From positions 992,001 through 1,056,000 of the forward strand of contig OY751486.1 in NCBI GenBank assembly GCA_963565915.1: a stretch of 64,000 nucleotides of DNA. The letters are read 5' to 3'. Origin of the DNA: Entoloma clypeatum (Eukaryota; Basidiomycota; Agaricomycetes; Agaricales; Entolomataceae). This document shows, piece by piece, positions 1 through 11,270 of the stretch. The notes beneath the pieces are model-generated. The model had not been told where the DNA came from, ran no database searches, and was given only the letters and a program-made list of their open reading frames with translations. The translations under genes and the position numbers were made by a program. How positions within the stretch are numbered: the stretch's first letter is position 1; each line of letters begins with the position of its first letter.

Positions 1-2291
1 CAGAAGAAACACGCCAACAACGCTGACAACGACTCCGACCACGCTGAGGAAATGGTCGAGTTTATTGCACCGGCCATTGAGCAAGCCCCTCGTCATCCTG
101 CTCCCTGTCCCCTTCCTCCTTGTCAACATGCCCCTTGCCCTCTCCCTCCTCACCATGCACCATCTTTCACCACCATCACCGGTCACGGAAAGACTTCCTT
201 TACTGTACAACCTGAGTCAGAAAGGATGCAGTCACTACTGCAATGCATGAACCCTCCTCCTTCCCAGTACACCAGGCTTCCTTCTGGAAAGCCGTCAGTG
301 TGGAAAAAGAATGAGAGGGTGAAAAAACTCGCCCGAGAAATCGGCGCCCGACCCTCTGGGTCAAATCTTCGTATCTTGGACACCATCATTCCGGACATTG
401 ACGAGAGGCCAACTAAACAGCGTCGAGTTACTCCGCCGTTAGACCAATCGCTGAAAATGATGGACATCGACCAGGAACGGATGGGGCCGGATGAGTTTGA
501 TTACGAGATAGAACTTGACGGTCTGTCAAACCCTCTTCTTAAACCTTACCAAATGCGGAAAGCTAATTATGCCTCTCAACAGACATATAACATATTAGCT
601 AGTACCACTACAGAGTGTGTAGATCACTTCAGCAGTGATCTACACAAAAAATATATTAAACATTTTGCCTCTTGTACACACTGTAAGGAAAAAGAACGTG
701 CGCAATGGATCTTAGATTCCGGCGCCTCTTTACACTTCACCTATGAGTTTAAGGACTTCGCATATTATAGACCTCTCACGGTCAAGCGTTTCGTCCAAAC
801 TGCAGCTAAAGGGAAAAAACTGGAAATTCTCGGAGTTGGGGCCATTCCAGTACGGCACACCCTAAATGGGGAAGTTAAAACCCATCTTCTCAGACCGGTA
901 TTCTACATTCCGGACATGGACACACACCTATTGTCCCTAGGCGTCTTCCTTAACCATGGTTACAAAGTAGACGGAACTTGTGGAGAAATCAACATCTCCA
1001 AAGGGCTGAACAAAATCCAGTTTTCGCCCCACATCCTTGATCAAACCATTTACTGGTTAGACACTGAAATATGCTATGACCAGATCCATGTGATCTCGAG
1101 CGAAATCACTGTCGAAACATGGCACAAGCGCCTTGGTCACCCAAATGATCAAGCACTCTGAAAGATTCCCACCAGTACCAAAGGGGTACCTGAAACACTA
1201 GTATGTGAGAAATCACAGGAAAGTTGCACAGGTTGCCTCAAAGGGAAAATGCCGAATCAGTCATATCCCAATTCGATGACAAGGGCAACCAAAACCTTTG
1301 ATCTGATCCATTCCGATCTCAAACAGATATCCACGGCATCATACCATAAATATAAATATATCCTCATGTTTTTGGACGATTTTTCATCCCACGTCTGGGT
1401 TGTCTTGCTTAGAAAGAAGTCTGATGCCATCACGGCACTGCGACAATTTCTTGCGATGATCCAGAATCAGTTCGCCGCCACTCCTAAAAAATGGCGAGTT
1501 GATGGAGGTGGAGAGTTTGACGAATACAAAGATGTACTTGCCGATCATGGAGTTCTGATCGACGTCACGCTCCCGTATCAGCACCAGCAGAACGGTAGAG
1601 CAGAACAGATAAATCGAACCCTGTGGGAGAAATCTCAGGCCTTGCGCTTCGACGCGTGCTTACCCCCTATGTGGTGGGAATTCTGTTTGGAACATGCAGT
1701 GTTTCTCTACAACAGAACCCCCATGCAGCGTCTCGAATGGAATACCCCTTACTTCAGGGTGACCAATGAGATGCCCGATATGTCAAGCATCAGAGTCTTC
1801 GGATGTCAGGCATATGTGTAAATCCCAAAGGAAAAACGTAGAAATTCCCTGGAGTCTAGATCTCGATTGATGATTTATCTCGGATCAAAACCAGGGGTCA
1901 AAGGATACCGCTTCATGGATCCTGAGACTAATACAATTTTCATGGGTGGGAAAGCTATCTTTGATGAAAGCAAGTACCCTAGATGCCACATCGACCCTTT
2001 GCCAGAAAACCATCCAGAAATGGAAAACCCAGAACCGGCTGATGAGTTTGAGGACCTCATCCCCGGAAACGATGACAATGACAGTCATTACGAAAAACCT
2101 CACGACCCTGTTCCCACTGGACAGGATCACCCTGAATCAGATGATGACTTGCCGTCTAGCGAGCCCAACAATGAACCACGAGTACCCACTCCAGAACCAG
2201 AACAAGTACCAGATCGACCGATCAGGGAACGACAAGTTCGGAGAATGCCAGGTAGCATCTATGGGGAAGACACCCCTGCTTCTGATCTTGA
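1..2291 (+). pseudogene. Copia-A gag C-terminus, protease, integrase (broken)
   Basis: The reading frame is open from base 1, so the gag N-terminus lies outside the window. A copia aspartic protease signature WILDSGASLHF is encoded near 705-737. It is followed by the pre-integrase HKRLGHPNDQAL (about 1123-1158) and the HHCC zinc region ending CTGCLKGK. The integrase core has HSDLK, VDGGGEF and QNGRAEQ, so the D, D and E residues are present. Two in-frame stops break it. TGA at 1159-1161 stands where Copia-B has CGA (8113-8115). TAA at 1819-1821 stands where Copia-B has TAT. The same two stops occur in Copia-D. The tail up to 2291 is the acidic, proline-rich linker before reverse transcriptase, cut by Gypsy-1. 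Confidence 0.9.
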
Positions 2292-2776
2292 TGTTAAGAA
2301 CTGATCGACAAAACGCCAGAGCTATGTCGGACGCGTCGGAAAGTCGGAGGGTCGAAGCGCGTGCAACGTAGGGGCAAGGACTTGGCTTCAACTTGTGTGT
2401 TGCGCCCTCGCTAATACGTTGGTGTCCTTATTTCGGAAGGATTGGAGGATTGGAGGTCGGAGGTCGTACTCAAGTTAAGAGTCGGAAAGAGGACGGGAGG
2501 TATGATGTTGAATCTAAGTTGATATTCAAACTGAAGCTAATACACGATTCTACATAAGTTTAAATACTATGTCGGAGGACGTGTGGCTTCGTCGGAGTCG
2601 GATAACGAGTGGCTGTCGGAGATTCTTAACATAAGTAAAATGGTTGGATGTAAGTAATGTATGTAGTAACAAGATTCATAACAGTAAGTATGCATAATAA
2701 GTATTAGTCAAAATGTCGGAGGTGTCGGAGGTGTCGGGATTGGTTGGAAATCGTCGGAATGGATCGGAATGTAACA
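2292..2776 (-). repeat. Gypsy-1 3' LTR
   Basis: 485 bp, terminal tgtta...taaca. It is paired with 14520-14997, except for CpG transitions and one 7-bp indel. It is dense in the hexamer gtcgga/tcggag. It lies upstream of the antisense gene at 2941, so an antisense promoter in or near it is plausible but not shown. Confidence 0.93.
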
Positions 2777-2793
2777 GTATTTCCCCCTTAGGG
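2777..2793 (-). other. Gypsy-1 polypurine tract (plus-strand primer)
   Basis: On the element strand this reads cctaagggggaaatac directly before the 3' LTR, the expected place for the RNase H-resistant primer. A near-copy is found inside pol at 11302-11319. Confidence 0.8.
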
Positions 2794-2940
2794 CCGAACC
2801 CATGAGGCCTAAGGACCTAGGTGGTCGGTGCGCGTGAACTGCGTCATGTGATGTGTCGGTTGAAAATACCGTCGGAGTGGTTCTTTCTTCTTGTTCCCCC
2901 ATTCTCTTTTCATTTTAAACTCTCTCGAAAAAACCTCAAT

Positions 2941-3900
2941 ATGTCGGCAACCGATTTTCAAAAGGAGATGGAGGCGCTGCAGGCTAAGCTCGCGGAGGTG
3001 GAGGCAAAAAAGCGAGCAGCAGAGGAGGAGGCTGTGAGGAAGGCTGAGGAGGAGCGGAGAGCGGAGGAAGAGAGGGCTGCGGAGGCGGCGCGGTTAGCGG
3101 AGGAGATGCGGGTAGCGGAGGAGATGCGTCAGGTGTCGGAGCTGGCGGCTCAGAAGAGGGCCGATGAAGTGGCCGCTGCGCAAGGCGCATCGAGCAAGGG
3201 GTCGGGGGGGCCGCAGGCGGAGAAGAAGAAGAAGAAGGTGATGAAGAAAAGGAAGGTAGAGGAGGTGACGGCGACGGTCGGAGAGGGGTCGGGAGTCAGG
3301 GTCAGGGTCGGCACCTGTGATAGGTGCATTGTGAAGGGCATCGAATGCGAACACGATGAGTAAGTTCTTCTTTGGTTCATCTCTTCTGTTTTAACCTTTT
3401 GTTTTAGGAATAAGTCATCCTGCAAGGGTTGTATCAAAGACAAGAAGAAGTGCGAGGTCGGAGCGTCGGAGGGGAAGTTGGAGGTGAAGCGCACGGTGAA
3501 GGTGAAGGGAAAAGGGAAAGCGACAGAGGTCGGAGGGTCGGAGTCGGAGGTGACGCTGTTGAGCGTCTTGAAGGAGATTTTGGTGGAGACGAGGCAGATC
3601 TGAAGACTGCTCTCAGCAGTTGAAGGAACTGTCAACATTGCATACATGCCAGAGGAAGTGGAGGAATCGGAGTTGGAGTCGGAGGGATTGGGGAAGTCAG
3701 ATGTGAATGAGGAGATAGAGGAGTTGAGCCTGGAGCAGAGGCTGGTGAAGAAGATCAAGCAAGACGTGTTGAATCGGAAGAGGTTGGATATGCCGGAGCA
3801 GTCCGACATGGACATATCGGACGAGTCGGAGAAGGCGGAGGAGGAGGAGGAGTCGGACAAGGAGGAGGGTCCGTCAAACAAGAAACAACATACTAAGTAG
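2941..3900 (+). pseudogene. Antisense accessory gene of Gypsy-1: coiled coil plus Zn2Cys6-like motif, one in-frame stop
   Basis: Model: exon 1 2941-3359, intron 3360-3407 (gtaagt...tttag, 48 nt), exon 2 3408-3900. Exon 1 encodes a long Glu/Ala/Lys/Arg-rich stretch (about residues 8-75) expected to form a coiled coil. A Lys/Arg cluster KKKKKVMKKRK, a possible nuclear signal, follows. Across the intron the cysteines read C-x2-C-x6-C-x8-C-x2-C-x6-C, which fits the Gal4-type zinc cluster. The C-terminus is acidic and ends KKQHTK. An in-frame TGA at 3601-3603 interrupts exon 2, but the frame stays open to 3900, so the break looks recent. The gene is convergent with pol, whose stop lies 27 bp away. 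The homologue in Gypsy-2 (17375-18305) is intact with the same intron position. I saw no such gene in Gypsy-A or in what remains of Gypsy-B and Gypsy-C. Function is unknown; a DNA-binding regulator is an inference from the motif. Confidence 0.75.
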
Positions 3901-3927
3901 ATAGAATAGTACTTGTTTTTTCTTGTT

Positions 3928-5481
3928 TCAGAGCAATGTGAGCGGACCCGGTTTGTCGGGATAAGTGGAGTGAAAGTCGGAGACAAGCTTGGGGGCATTT
4001 TCCAATTCATTGGCTGGTAGCCAAGAGAATTCTTCATCAGTGTTTTCATATCCTAACCAACGGACGAAATATAGTAGCTTGCAGCTACGTCGTCGGTCGA
4101 TCTTTGAGTCGACTATTTCAGCGATCTCGTACTCAAGTTCTCCGTCAATGTCAATTGGAGGAGGCGGAGGTTGGGTCCGATTTGGAATGGTGTTCGGAGT
4201 TGCGGGTTCAAGCATGGAGATGTGGTAGACGGGGTGAACACCGTGGAATGTGTTGGGGAGTCGGAGGGTAAAGGAGTGTGTGCCGGGTTGTGCAATGATC
4301 TCATATGGTCCCAAGTACTTTTCTGAGAGTTTCTTGGATGGGCGTGTTGTGCGGAAGAACTGTGCTTTGACGAAAACCTGTTGTCCGACAGAAAATGTTG
4401 GAGGTGCGATCCGATTATTGTCGGAGGACTTCTGGTAACGTCGTTGAGCGTTGGAGATGGTGGCTTTCAGTTCTTGGTGAAGTTCGTCTAAGTCGGTCAC
4501 GAAGGATCGGGCTCGGGAAGAGGCGAGGTCTCGTTCCGGGTGAACAGTAATGTTCGGATGGTAACCCTTGTTAGCAAAGAAGGGAGATATACCAGTGGTA
4601 GCACTAGGTGCGTTGTTGTACGCGAACTCCGCAATCGGAAGGAGAGCGGACCAGTTGTCCTGTTGGTAGTTGCAGAATATCCGCAAGTACTGTTCGAGGG
4701 TCTGGTTAGTGCGTTCGGTTTGGCCATCACCTTCGGGATGGTAACCGGAGGTGAAGTGGAGGGTCATGTTTAGAGCCTTTCCGAGAGATCGGAAGAATCG
4801 GGAGACGAATTCAGGGCCGCGGTCAGAGGTGACATGTTCGGGGATGCCGTGTTTAGAGAAGACGTGTAGTACAAAAAGTACGGCAAGGTCTTCGGAAATG
4901 CAGTGAATTGTTGTCGGAATGAAAATACTTTGTTTCGTTAATTGGTCAACGATAACGAGGATTGAATCAAAGTTGTCGGAGGTCGGAAGGGTCTCGATGA
5001 AATCCATTGAGATAGAATTCCAAGGTCGTTCGGGGATCGGAAGCTGTTTGAGTAGACTGTAAGGCTTGTGTCTTTGTGGCTTCGATCGCATGCAAGTGGT
5101 ACATGACTTGCAATAGTGTTTAACAAAATCTCGTATTCCGGGCCAGGTATAATCACGCTGAATGAGACTGAGTGTCTTGTTCTGACCTGGGTGTCCAGCA
5201 AGCATATGATCATGCTTGTGCTGTAGGACTCGGAGTCGGAGATCGTCGGAGTCGGGAACATATATCCGATCGTCATGTTGGAGGAAACCATCGGGGTCGA
5301 GAGACCAGCGGGGTTTAGGATCTTTAGAAAGAGTGTCGGAAAGAGTGTCGGAAGGGAGTGCTGTGAGTATGTCGTGGTGAAGCTTTTCTGTGTCCATGAT
5401 AATGGTTGCACGGAGGACGGGCTCAAGGAGTTGAGTCGCGCGAACTGAAGCGGAGAGCTGTTCTTGCGAAAACACTGGTCG
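3928..5481 (-). pseudogene. Gypsy-1 pol C-terminal part: integrase and chromodomain
   Basis: This is the distal half of pol, separated from the RT half (11271-13259) by Copia-B. Order of motifs: the HHCC zinc domain with HDHMLAGHPGQNKT and CKSCTTCMRSK; the integrase core with SMDFIETLP, TSDRGPEF and GDGQTERTNQ (D, D, E present); a GPY/F-type segment EKYLGPYEIIAQ; and a chromodomain with LLYFVRWLGYENTDEEFSW. The stop is at 3928-3930. Chromodomains of this class read histone marks and steer integration to heterochromatin (known for chromoviruses), which would fit the nested insertions seen here. The frame is open in this half, but the element is disabled upstream. Confidence 0.9.
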
Positions 5482-5791
5482 TGTTGAAACTTTTCCCATC
5501 ACATAGATTAGATTAGATTAGATTACATCACGTGACCTTTACACATCTTTGATTACATACTTGTTTGGTTGGTACAAACAGTAGTACGGTATATAAGACC
5601 AGGAAACTGTCAATATCAATAAGTTGTCTCTTGACTCTTAACCAGCTCCATCGCTCTTACCAGCCTCAACCGCTCTCACCAGCCTTACCCCTCCAAACCA
5701 TGTAAGTGACCATAGCGGTATCGTAGAGTACTTCCACTGTAGCTATGTTGCTCAGTACACCTGTGGCTAGCGCCCAGGTGGAACTTCAACA
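5482..5791 (+). repeat. Copia-B 5' LTR
   Basis: 310 bp, tgttgaaac...ggaacttcaaca. U3 holds four tandem GATTA units followed by an E-box CACGTG. A TATA-like tatataag lies downstream near 5590. Near the LTR centre a gtaagt follows an ATG (about 5700), a candidate leader splice donor. Confidence 0.93.
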
Positions 5792-5803
5792 GGTTATGGG
5801 CCC
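5792..5803 (+). other. Copia-B primer-binding site, matches anticodon arm of initiator tRNA-Met
   Basis: ggttatgggccc directly follows the 5' LTR. It is the exact complement of GGGCCCATAACC in the anticodon arm of eukaryotic initiator tRNA-Met. This indicates priming by a cleaved half-tRNA, as known for Drosophila copia. Copia-D has the same site at 33567-33578. Confidence 0.75.
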
Positions 5804-6153
5804 CGGATAGCAGAGGGACTTGGGAAACGCTGGCAACAGCGAGTACCTGCCCACTCTACCCTGGTTGGCGAAGAACCGATCGAAAGATCTAGGTTCTGAG
5901 TCTTACTTCTTCACATATGAACCTGGGAACGTCATTACGACAAGTACCTGTCATGAGACGTCCCTAAGGGGATTGACCTAGTACACTCCATGTGGAAACG
6001 TTGATCGCACCTTATACGTTTCTGACATATAAAGGGTTTTCCCGTGACCGCTATTCCTAAAGGGAATATGTCATAAGGAATCATTTAATTGTTTTCTTGA
6101 ATCATATTCATAACACATCACTGATTGGGAACCCTTTTTTAGATTCATCTACA

Positions 6154-9100
6154 ATGTCTACCTCTCGCTCTGCCCTCGACATTATCACCGCCTTTGACGG
6201 CATCGACTACCAGAGCTGGGCCGAGAAAATGAAGTCTTACCTCCTCCATCAAGGAGTCTGGCGCATCGTCTCTGGCGACATCACCCGTCCCGAGATCGCC
6301 GACTTCACCACTACGGTCTCCACTCCCAGTCCCACCGCGGCTGCTCCCCCTGTGCTGGTTACCACTGTTGACCAGCCCGGCTTCCGCAAGGAAGAAAAGG
6401 CCTGGATTAGGGATGACGACACAGCCCTTGGAGCGATCCGTCTGAAAGTCTCTGAGGCGATCAGGCGACACATCAAAGACAGCACCTCGGCACTTGATGC
6501 ATGGAAAACGCTAAAGGATGCCTACTCCAAGGTATCCCCGGCTGTCATCTTCGGCGATTTCAAGGCCGCCGCCACATACAAACTGTCTGGACGCGACCCC
6601 GTGCCCGAAATCGAGCGCCTGGGATCCCTTTTCACCCGGCTCGCCGATTCGAACTTCGACGTTCCCGATCTGATGCAGGCAATGATCCTGGCCAACGCAA
6701 TTCCCGACGCCTGGTCGTCACTCTCCACCGCTCTCTTCCAGGTGTACGACGCCGATGACTTCACATGGCAGGCCGTCGCCGACAGCATCATCTCGGAATA
6801 CAGGCGCAAGTATTCGGTTGGGTCTACTCGTGCGTCCAATGAGCAGGCCCGGAAAATTTCCGGGACAAAGCGAAAGGGGCAGGACCCCAAATGGGAAAAG
6901 CAGCAAAAGCCGAGTACCTCACAGAACGATGCTGACGAGCAGCCTAACTCGACCGACCCGAGTACCGCTTCTGAAAAGAAGAAGGGAAAGGGACGCTGGC
7001 GCAATCAGAAGAAAAGCGCTAACACTGCGGACAACACGTCCGAACATGTGGAGGAAACGGTTGAGTTTGTTGCTCCCGCCATCCACTTCCCTCCTCTTCC
7101 GGCACCATCCTTCACCACCGTCACTGGCCGTGGGAAAACGTTAAGTACCACCCAGCCTGATTCCGCAAGAATGCAGTCGCTCCTGCAGCGAATGAACCCG
7201 CCGCCATCCCAGTACACCGGGCTTCCTTCGGGCAAGCCGTCTGCGTGGAAAAAGAATGATCACGTCAGGAAACTCGCGCGGAACATTGGTGCTCGTCCCT
7301 CAGGGTCAAATCTTCGGATTCTGGATACGATTATCCCAGAAGAAGATGAAAGACCATCCAAGCAGCGTCGAGTCACTCCGCCCTTGGATGACTCCCTCAG
7401 AATGATGGACATAGACCATCAGAGCGAGCGTATGGGGCCGGACCAATTCGAAGATGGGCTTATTGAACTTGACGGTTCGTCATCTTCCTCTCCTGAATCT
7501 GACCAATTAAGGAAAGCTAATAACACCTCCTTACAGACGTGTAAAATATTAGCTAGTACTAGTGCAGAATGTATGGATCATATTGACAACGATCTATATA
7601 AAAAATATACAAAGCACTTTGCGTCATGCACACACTGTAAGGAGAAAGAACGCGCACAATGGATCTTAGACTCCGGTGCCTCGTTACACTTTACCCATGA
7701 GTTCAAGGACTTCGCGTACTACAGGCCTCTCAAGGCTAAGCGATTTGTCCAAACAGCTGAAAAGGGAAAGAAACTGGAAATTCTCGGAGTTGGGGCCGTT
7801 CCAGTATGGCATACCCTAAATGGGGAAGTAAAAACCCATCTTCTCCGACCTGTATTCTACATTCCGGACATGGACACACGCCTATTGTCCCTAGGCGTCT
7901 TCCTTAATCACGGTTACAAAGTAGATGGAATGCGTGGGGAAATCAACATCTCCAAAGGACAGAACAAAATACAGTTCTCGCCTCACATTCTTGGACAAAC
8001 CATTTATTGGTTAGACACTGAAATACGCCATGACCAAATCCACGCGATCTCCAGCGAAATCACTGTCGAAACCTGGCATAAGCGTCTTGGTCACCCAAAT
8101 GATCAAGCACTTCGAAAGATTCCCACCAGTACCAAAGGGGTACCTAAGACACTAGTACGTGAGAAATCACAGGAAAGTTGTACAGGTTGCCTCAAAGGGA
8201 AAATGCCGAATCAATCATACCCCAATTCGATGACAAGAGCAACCAAAACCTTCGATCTTATCCATTCTGATCTCAAACAGATATCCACGGCATCCTATCA
8301 CAAATACAAATATTTCCTTACGTTTTTGGACGACTTCTCATCTCATGTCTGGATCGTCTTGCTTAGAAAGAAGTCTGATGCCATCACGGCACTAAGACAA
8401 TTTCTTGCGATGATCCAGAATCAGTTCGCTGCTACCCCTAAAAAGTGGCGAGTTGATGGAGGTGGAGAGTTCGACGAATACAAGGATGTACTTGCCGACC
8501 ATGGAATTCTGATCGATATCACGCTCCCATATCAGCATCAGCAGAATGGTAGAGCAGAAAGGATCAATCGAACTCTATGGGAAAAATCTCAAGCTTTGCG
8601 CTTCGACGCGTGTCTACCACCTATGTGGTGGGAATTCTGTTTGGAACATGCAGCGTTCCTCTACAACAGAACCCCCATGCAGCGTCTTGAATGGAAAACC
8701 CCTTACTTCAGGGTGACTAATGAGATCCCCGACATGTCAAGTGTCAGAGTCTTCGGATGCCAGGCATATGTATATATCCCAAAAGAGAAACGGAAAAACT
8801 CCCTGGAATCCAGATCACGATTGATGATTTATCTCGGATCGAAACCAGGAGTCAAAGGATACCGCTTTATGGATCCTGAGACTAATACGATTTTCATGGG
8901 TGGGAAAGCGATCTTTGATGAGAGCAAGTACCCTAGATGCCACATCGACCCTTTGCCAGAAAACCATCCAGAAATGGAAAACCCAGAGCCAGCTGATGAG
9001 TTTGAGGATCTCATCCCTGGCAGCAATGACGACGATAGTCACAACGAAACACCTCATAACCCAGTTCCCATTGAACAGGATCAACCTGAATCAGACAACG

Positions 9101-9399
9101 AAATGCCTGCCAGTGAGCCTGATGACGAACCGCGAGTACCCACTCCAGAACCCGAGCAAGTACCAGATCGACCGATCAGGGAACGACGAGTTCGGAAGAT
9201 GCCAGGAAGCATCTATGGGGAAGACACTCCAGCGTCTGATCTTGAAAAATTAGATCGAAGACGGAGATTGGGCGGTCAAACGGCATGGATGAATGACCTC
9301 CTGATGGAGGCAATATCAGTCCAAGTTGGCATCGTTGAAATGTCCCATAAAGACATATACCCTCTTCCAAATAAAGAAGACTGGTATGCGGCTGAATGA
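6154..9399 (+). CDS. Copia-B polyprotein, first part: gag, protease, integrase
   Basis: The start is set at the ATG of MSTSRSALD (6154), which is conserved in Copia-D; the frame is open further upstream without support. Domains in order: a UBN2-type gag (residues about 1-230, with DGIDYQSWAEKMKSYL); a basic and Ser/Pro-rich linker; an aspartic protease WILDSGASLHF (about residue 506); GAG-pre-integrase HKRLGHPNDQAL; the HHCC zinc finger ending CTGCLKGK; the integrase core with HSDLK, VDGGGEF and NGRAERINR; and an acidic linker with PTPEPEQVPDRPIRERR. The frame ends at TGA 9397-9399, where Copia-A has CGA (15154-15156). In-frame continuation follows, so the normal product was one gag-pol polyprotein of about 1575 residues. 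Confidence 0.9.
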   Translation: MSTSRSALDIITAFDGIDYQSWAEKMKSYLLHQGVWRIVSGDITRPEIADFTTTVSTPSPTAAAPPVLVTTVDQPGFRKEEKAWIRDDDTALGAIRLKVSEAIRRHIKDSTSALDAWKTLKDAYSKVSPAVIFGDFKAAATYKLSGRDPVPEIERLGSLFTRLADSNFDVPDLMQAMILANAIPDAWSSLSTALFQVYDADDFTWQAVADSIISEYRRKYSVGSTRASNEQARKISGTKRKGQDPKWEKQQKPSTSQNDADEQPNSTDPSTASEKKKGKGRWRNQKKSANTADNTSEHVEETVEFVAPAIHFPPLPAPSFTTVTGRGKTLSTTQPDSARMQSLLQRMNPPPSQYTGLPSGKPSAWKKNDHVRKLARNIGARPSGSNLRILDTIIPEEDERPSKQRRVTPPLDDSLRMMDIDHQSERMGPDQFEDGLIELDGSSSSSPESDQLRKANNTSLQTCKILASTSAECMDHIDNDLYKKYTKHFASCTHCKEKERAQWILDSGASLHFTHEFKDFAYYRPLKAKRFVQTAEKGKKLEILGVGAVPVWHTLNGEVKTHLLRPVFYIPDMDTRLLSLGVFLNHGYKVDGMRGEINISKGQNKIQFSPHILGQTIYWLDTEIRHDQIHAISSEITVETWHKRLGHPNDQALRKIPTSTKGVPKTLVREKSQESCTGCLKGKMPNQSYPNSMTRATKTFDLIHSDLKQISTASYHKYKYFLTFLDDFSSHVWIVLLRKKSDAITALRQFLAMIQNQFAATPKKWRVDGGGEFDEYKDVLADHGILIDITLPYQHQQNGRAERINRTLWEKSQALRFDACLPPMWWEFCLEHAAFLYNRTPMQRLEWKTPYFRVTNEIPDMSSVRVFGCQAYVYIPKEKRKNSLESRSRLMIYLGSKPGVKGYRFMDPETNTIFMGGKAIFDESKYPRCHIDPLPENHPEMENPEPADEFEDLIPGSNDDDSHNETPHNPVPIEQDQPESDNEMPASEPDDEPRVPTPEPEQVPDRPIRERRVRKMPGSIYGEDTPASDLEKLDRRRRLGGQTAWMNDLLMEAISVQVGIVEMSHKDIYPLPNKEDWYAAE

Positions 9400-10881
9400 A
9401 AAGAGCTAGACATGCTCAAACGCCGCGGGGTGATCACAGAGCTAGTACCCCTGCCTGTAGGGAGGAAAGCTCTAAGGAACAAATGGGTTTACAACAAAAA
9501 GTCCGATGGGCGTCTGAAAGCACGCCTCGTCGCAAAAGGCTTTTCACAGGTAGAAGGGATCGACTTCAATCAGATCTTCTCACCAGTCGTAAGATATGAA
9601 ACCGTCCGACTAATACTGGCATTGACAGCCCTTGAAGGGTGGTTCATGACACTGTTGGACGTCTCATCAGCCTTCCTCTATGGAACGCTCCTTGAGGTAA
9701 TCTACATGCGACAGCCTGAGGGCTACGTAGTAAAAGGGAAAGAACACCTCGTGTACCGACTATACAAAGCCCTATATGGACTTAAGCAGGCCGCATTAGC
9801 CTGGTGGAGAGAACTTGATTCCTCCATGAAAAAGCTCGGCTTTGTCCGGCTTCACTCCAATGCGGGAGTGTTCATTCACAAAAGTACCAGCGGGGAAATT
9901 GTAATTGCCGTCATTTATGTCGATGACTCTGCTTTTCTCGGCACAAACCGAGAGTACACGCTAGAAAAGAAAAAGGCTTTCATGACAACATGGGAATGTA
10001 GGGACCTGGGTCACCTAGTGCCCGATGGGGAACCAAAGGAATTTCTCTCAATCCAAATAAGGCAACGTGGGAAGAAGATCTTCATTGATCAAGTACCTTA
10101 CCTTGAGAAAATTCTCGCACGTATGGGGATGAGCGAATCCAACGCCACCCATACCCCACTCCCGACGGGCTACAAACCCATGAAGTCTGAGGATGAACCC
10201 AATGCGGAACTCAGATCCAAGTACCAATCTGTCATCGGATCACTATTGTACTTAATGATCGGCACAAGACCCGACATTTGTTTCGCCGTGATCAAAATGT
10301 CCCAATTTTCCGCAAACCCTACCAAACGCCATTTAGAAGTGGCTAGGGATATTTGCAGGTATTTGAAGGCAACAAAAGATTACGCGATCATGTACGATGG
10401 CGATTCTGGGAAAGGAATCTACGCATTTACAGACTCCGATTGGGCATCAGATGAAAACACCAGGAAATCCACTACTGGTTACTTCATATCACTGGCGTCT
10501 GGAGCAGTAACATGGGTTTCATCAGCGCAGAAAACCATTGCCCTCTCTTCCACGGAAGCAGAATACATGGCGCTATCAGATTGCAGTCGCGCAGTGACAT
10601 GGCTTAGAAGCATGCTTGCCGAACTTGGGATGCAGATCGGATCAGTCCCGATCTATGGAGATAACAATGGCTCCGTCTTTATCGCATCCAACCCTGTAAC
10701 TGAAAAACGGTCCAAGCACATCGACGTGCGATTTCACTTTGTCAGAGAAAAAGTATCCGAAGGGATTATTACGGTCGAATTCATCGAAGGAGTGAATAAC
10801 CCTGCAGACCTTTTAACTAAGAATCTGGGGAAAATCCTCTTCAACAAGTTTATCCCGTACTTTGGATTACTTAAAAACTAG
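9400..10881 (+). pseudogene. Copia-B polyprotein, second part: reverse transcriptase and RNase H
   Basis: This continues in frame after the TGA at 9397-9399. Reverse transcriptase signatures of the copia class are present: KWVYNKKSDG, LLDVSSAFLYG and the catalytic IYVDDSAF. RNase H follows with FTDSDWASDENTRKSTTGY and ALSSTEAEYMALSD. The C-terminal NPADLLTKNLG is typical of copia pol. The stop is at 10879-10881. It is about 95% identical by eye to the Copia-A segment 14998-16542. It would be made only by readthrough of the upstream stop, so it is listed as broken, though nothing else in it is damaged. Confidence 0.9.
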
Positions 10882-10940
10882 ACGAAGAAAGAGTACCTAT
10901 ATGGGAAAAAGTAAGATGTATTTAGAAGTATGTACTAAAT

Positions 10941-10949
10941 ATGGGGGGG
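10941..10949 (+). other. Copia-B polypurine tract
   Basis: atggggggg immediately before the 3' LTR. The same G run precedes the Copia-A 3' LTR (about 24148-24155). Confidence 0.75.
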
Positions 10950-11265
10950 TGTTGAAACTTTTCCCATCACGTAGATTAGATTAGATTAGATTACATCACG
11001 TGACCTTTACACATCTTCGATTACATACTTGTTTTTGTTTGGTTGGTACAAACAGTAGTACGGTATATAAGACCAGGAAACTGTCAATATCAATAAGTTG
11101 TCTCTTGACTCTTAACCAGCTCCATCGCTCTTACCAGCCTCAACCGCTCTCACCAGCCTTACCCCTCCAAACCATGTAAGTGACCATAGCGGTATCGTAG
11201 AGTACTTCCACTGTAGCTATGTTGCTCAGTACACCTGTGGCTAGCGCCCAGGTGGAACTTCAACA
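10950..11265 (+). repeat. Copia-B 3' LTR
   Basis: 316 bp. It differs from the 5' LTR by cg/ca and cg/tg changes in the first 60 bp and a 6-bp insertion after ttgtttt. It is followed by the TSD ggtcg. Confidence 0.93.
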
Positions 11266-11270
11266 GGTCG

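Larger units (their letters stand above)
5482..11265 (+). mobile_element. Copia-B: nearly complete Ty1/copia element inserted in Gypsy-1 pol
   Basis: LTRs at 5482-5791 and 10950-11265 are flanked by the 5-bp TSD ggtcg (5477-5481 and 11266-11270). It is inserted between the RNase H and integrase parts of Gypsy-1. The LTRs differ by two CpG transitions and a 6-bp indel. One in-frame TGA (9397-9399) is the only break I see in the coding region. Confidence 0.95.

Noticed and set aside
3150..4049. 299-codon minus-strand Ser/Pro/Phe-rich ORF
   Set aside because: It is the shadow of the antisense coiled-coil gene on the other strand.
9397..9399. Programmed stop readthrough separating gag-integrase from reverse transcriptase in Copia-B
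   Set aside because: Copia-A and Copia-D have CGA at this codon, so a CpG mutation is the simpler explanation.
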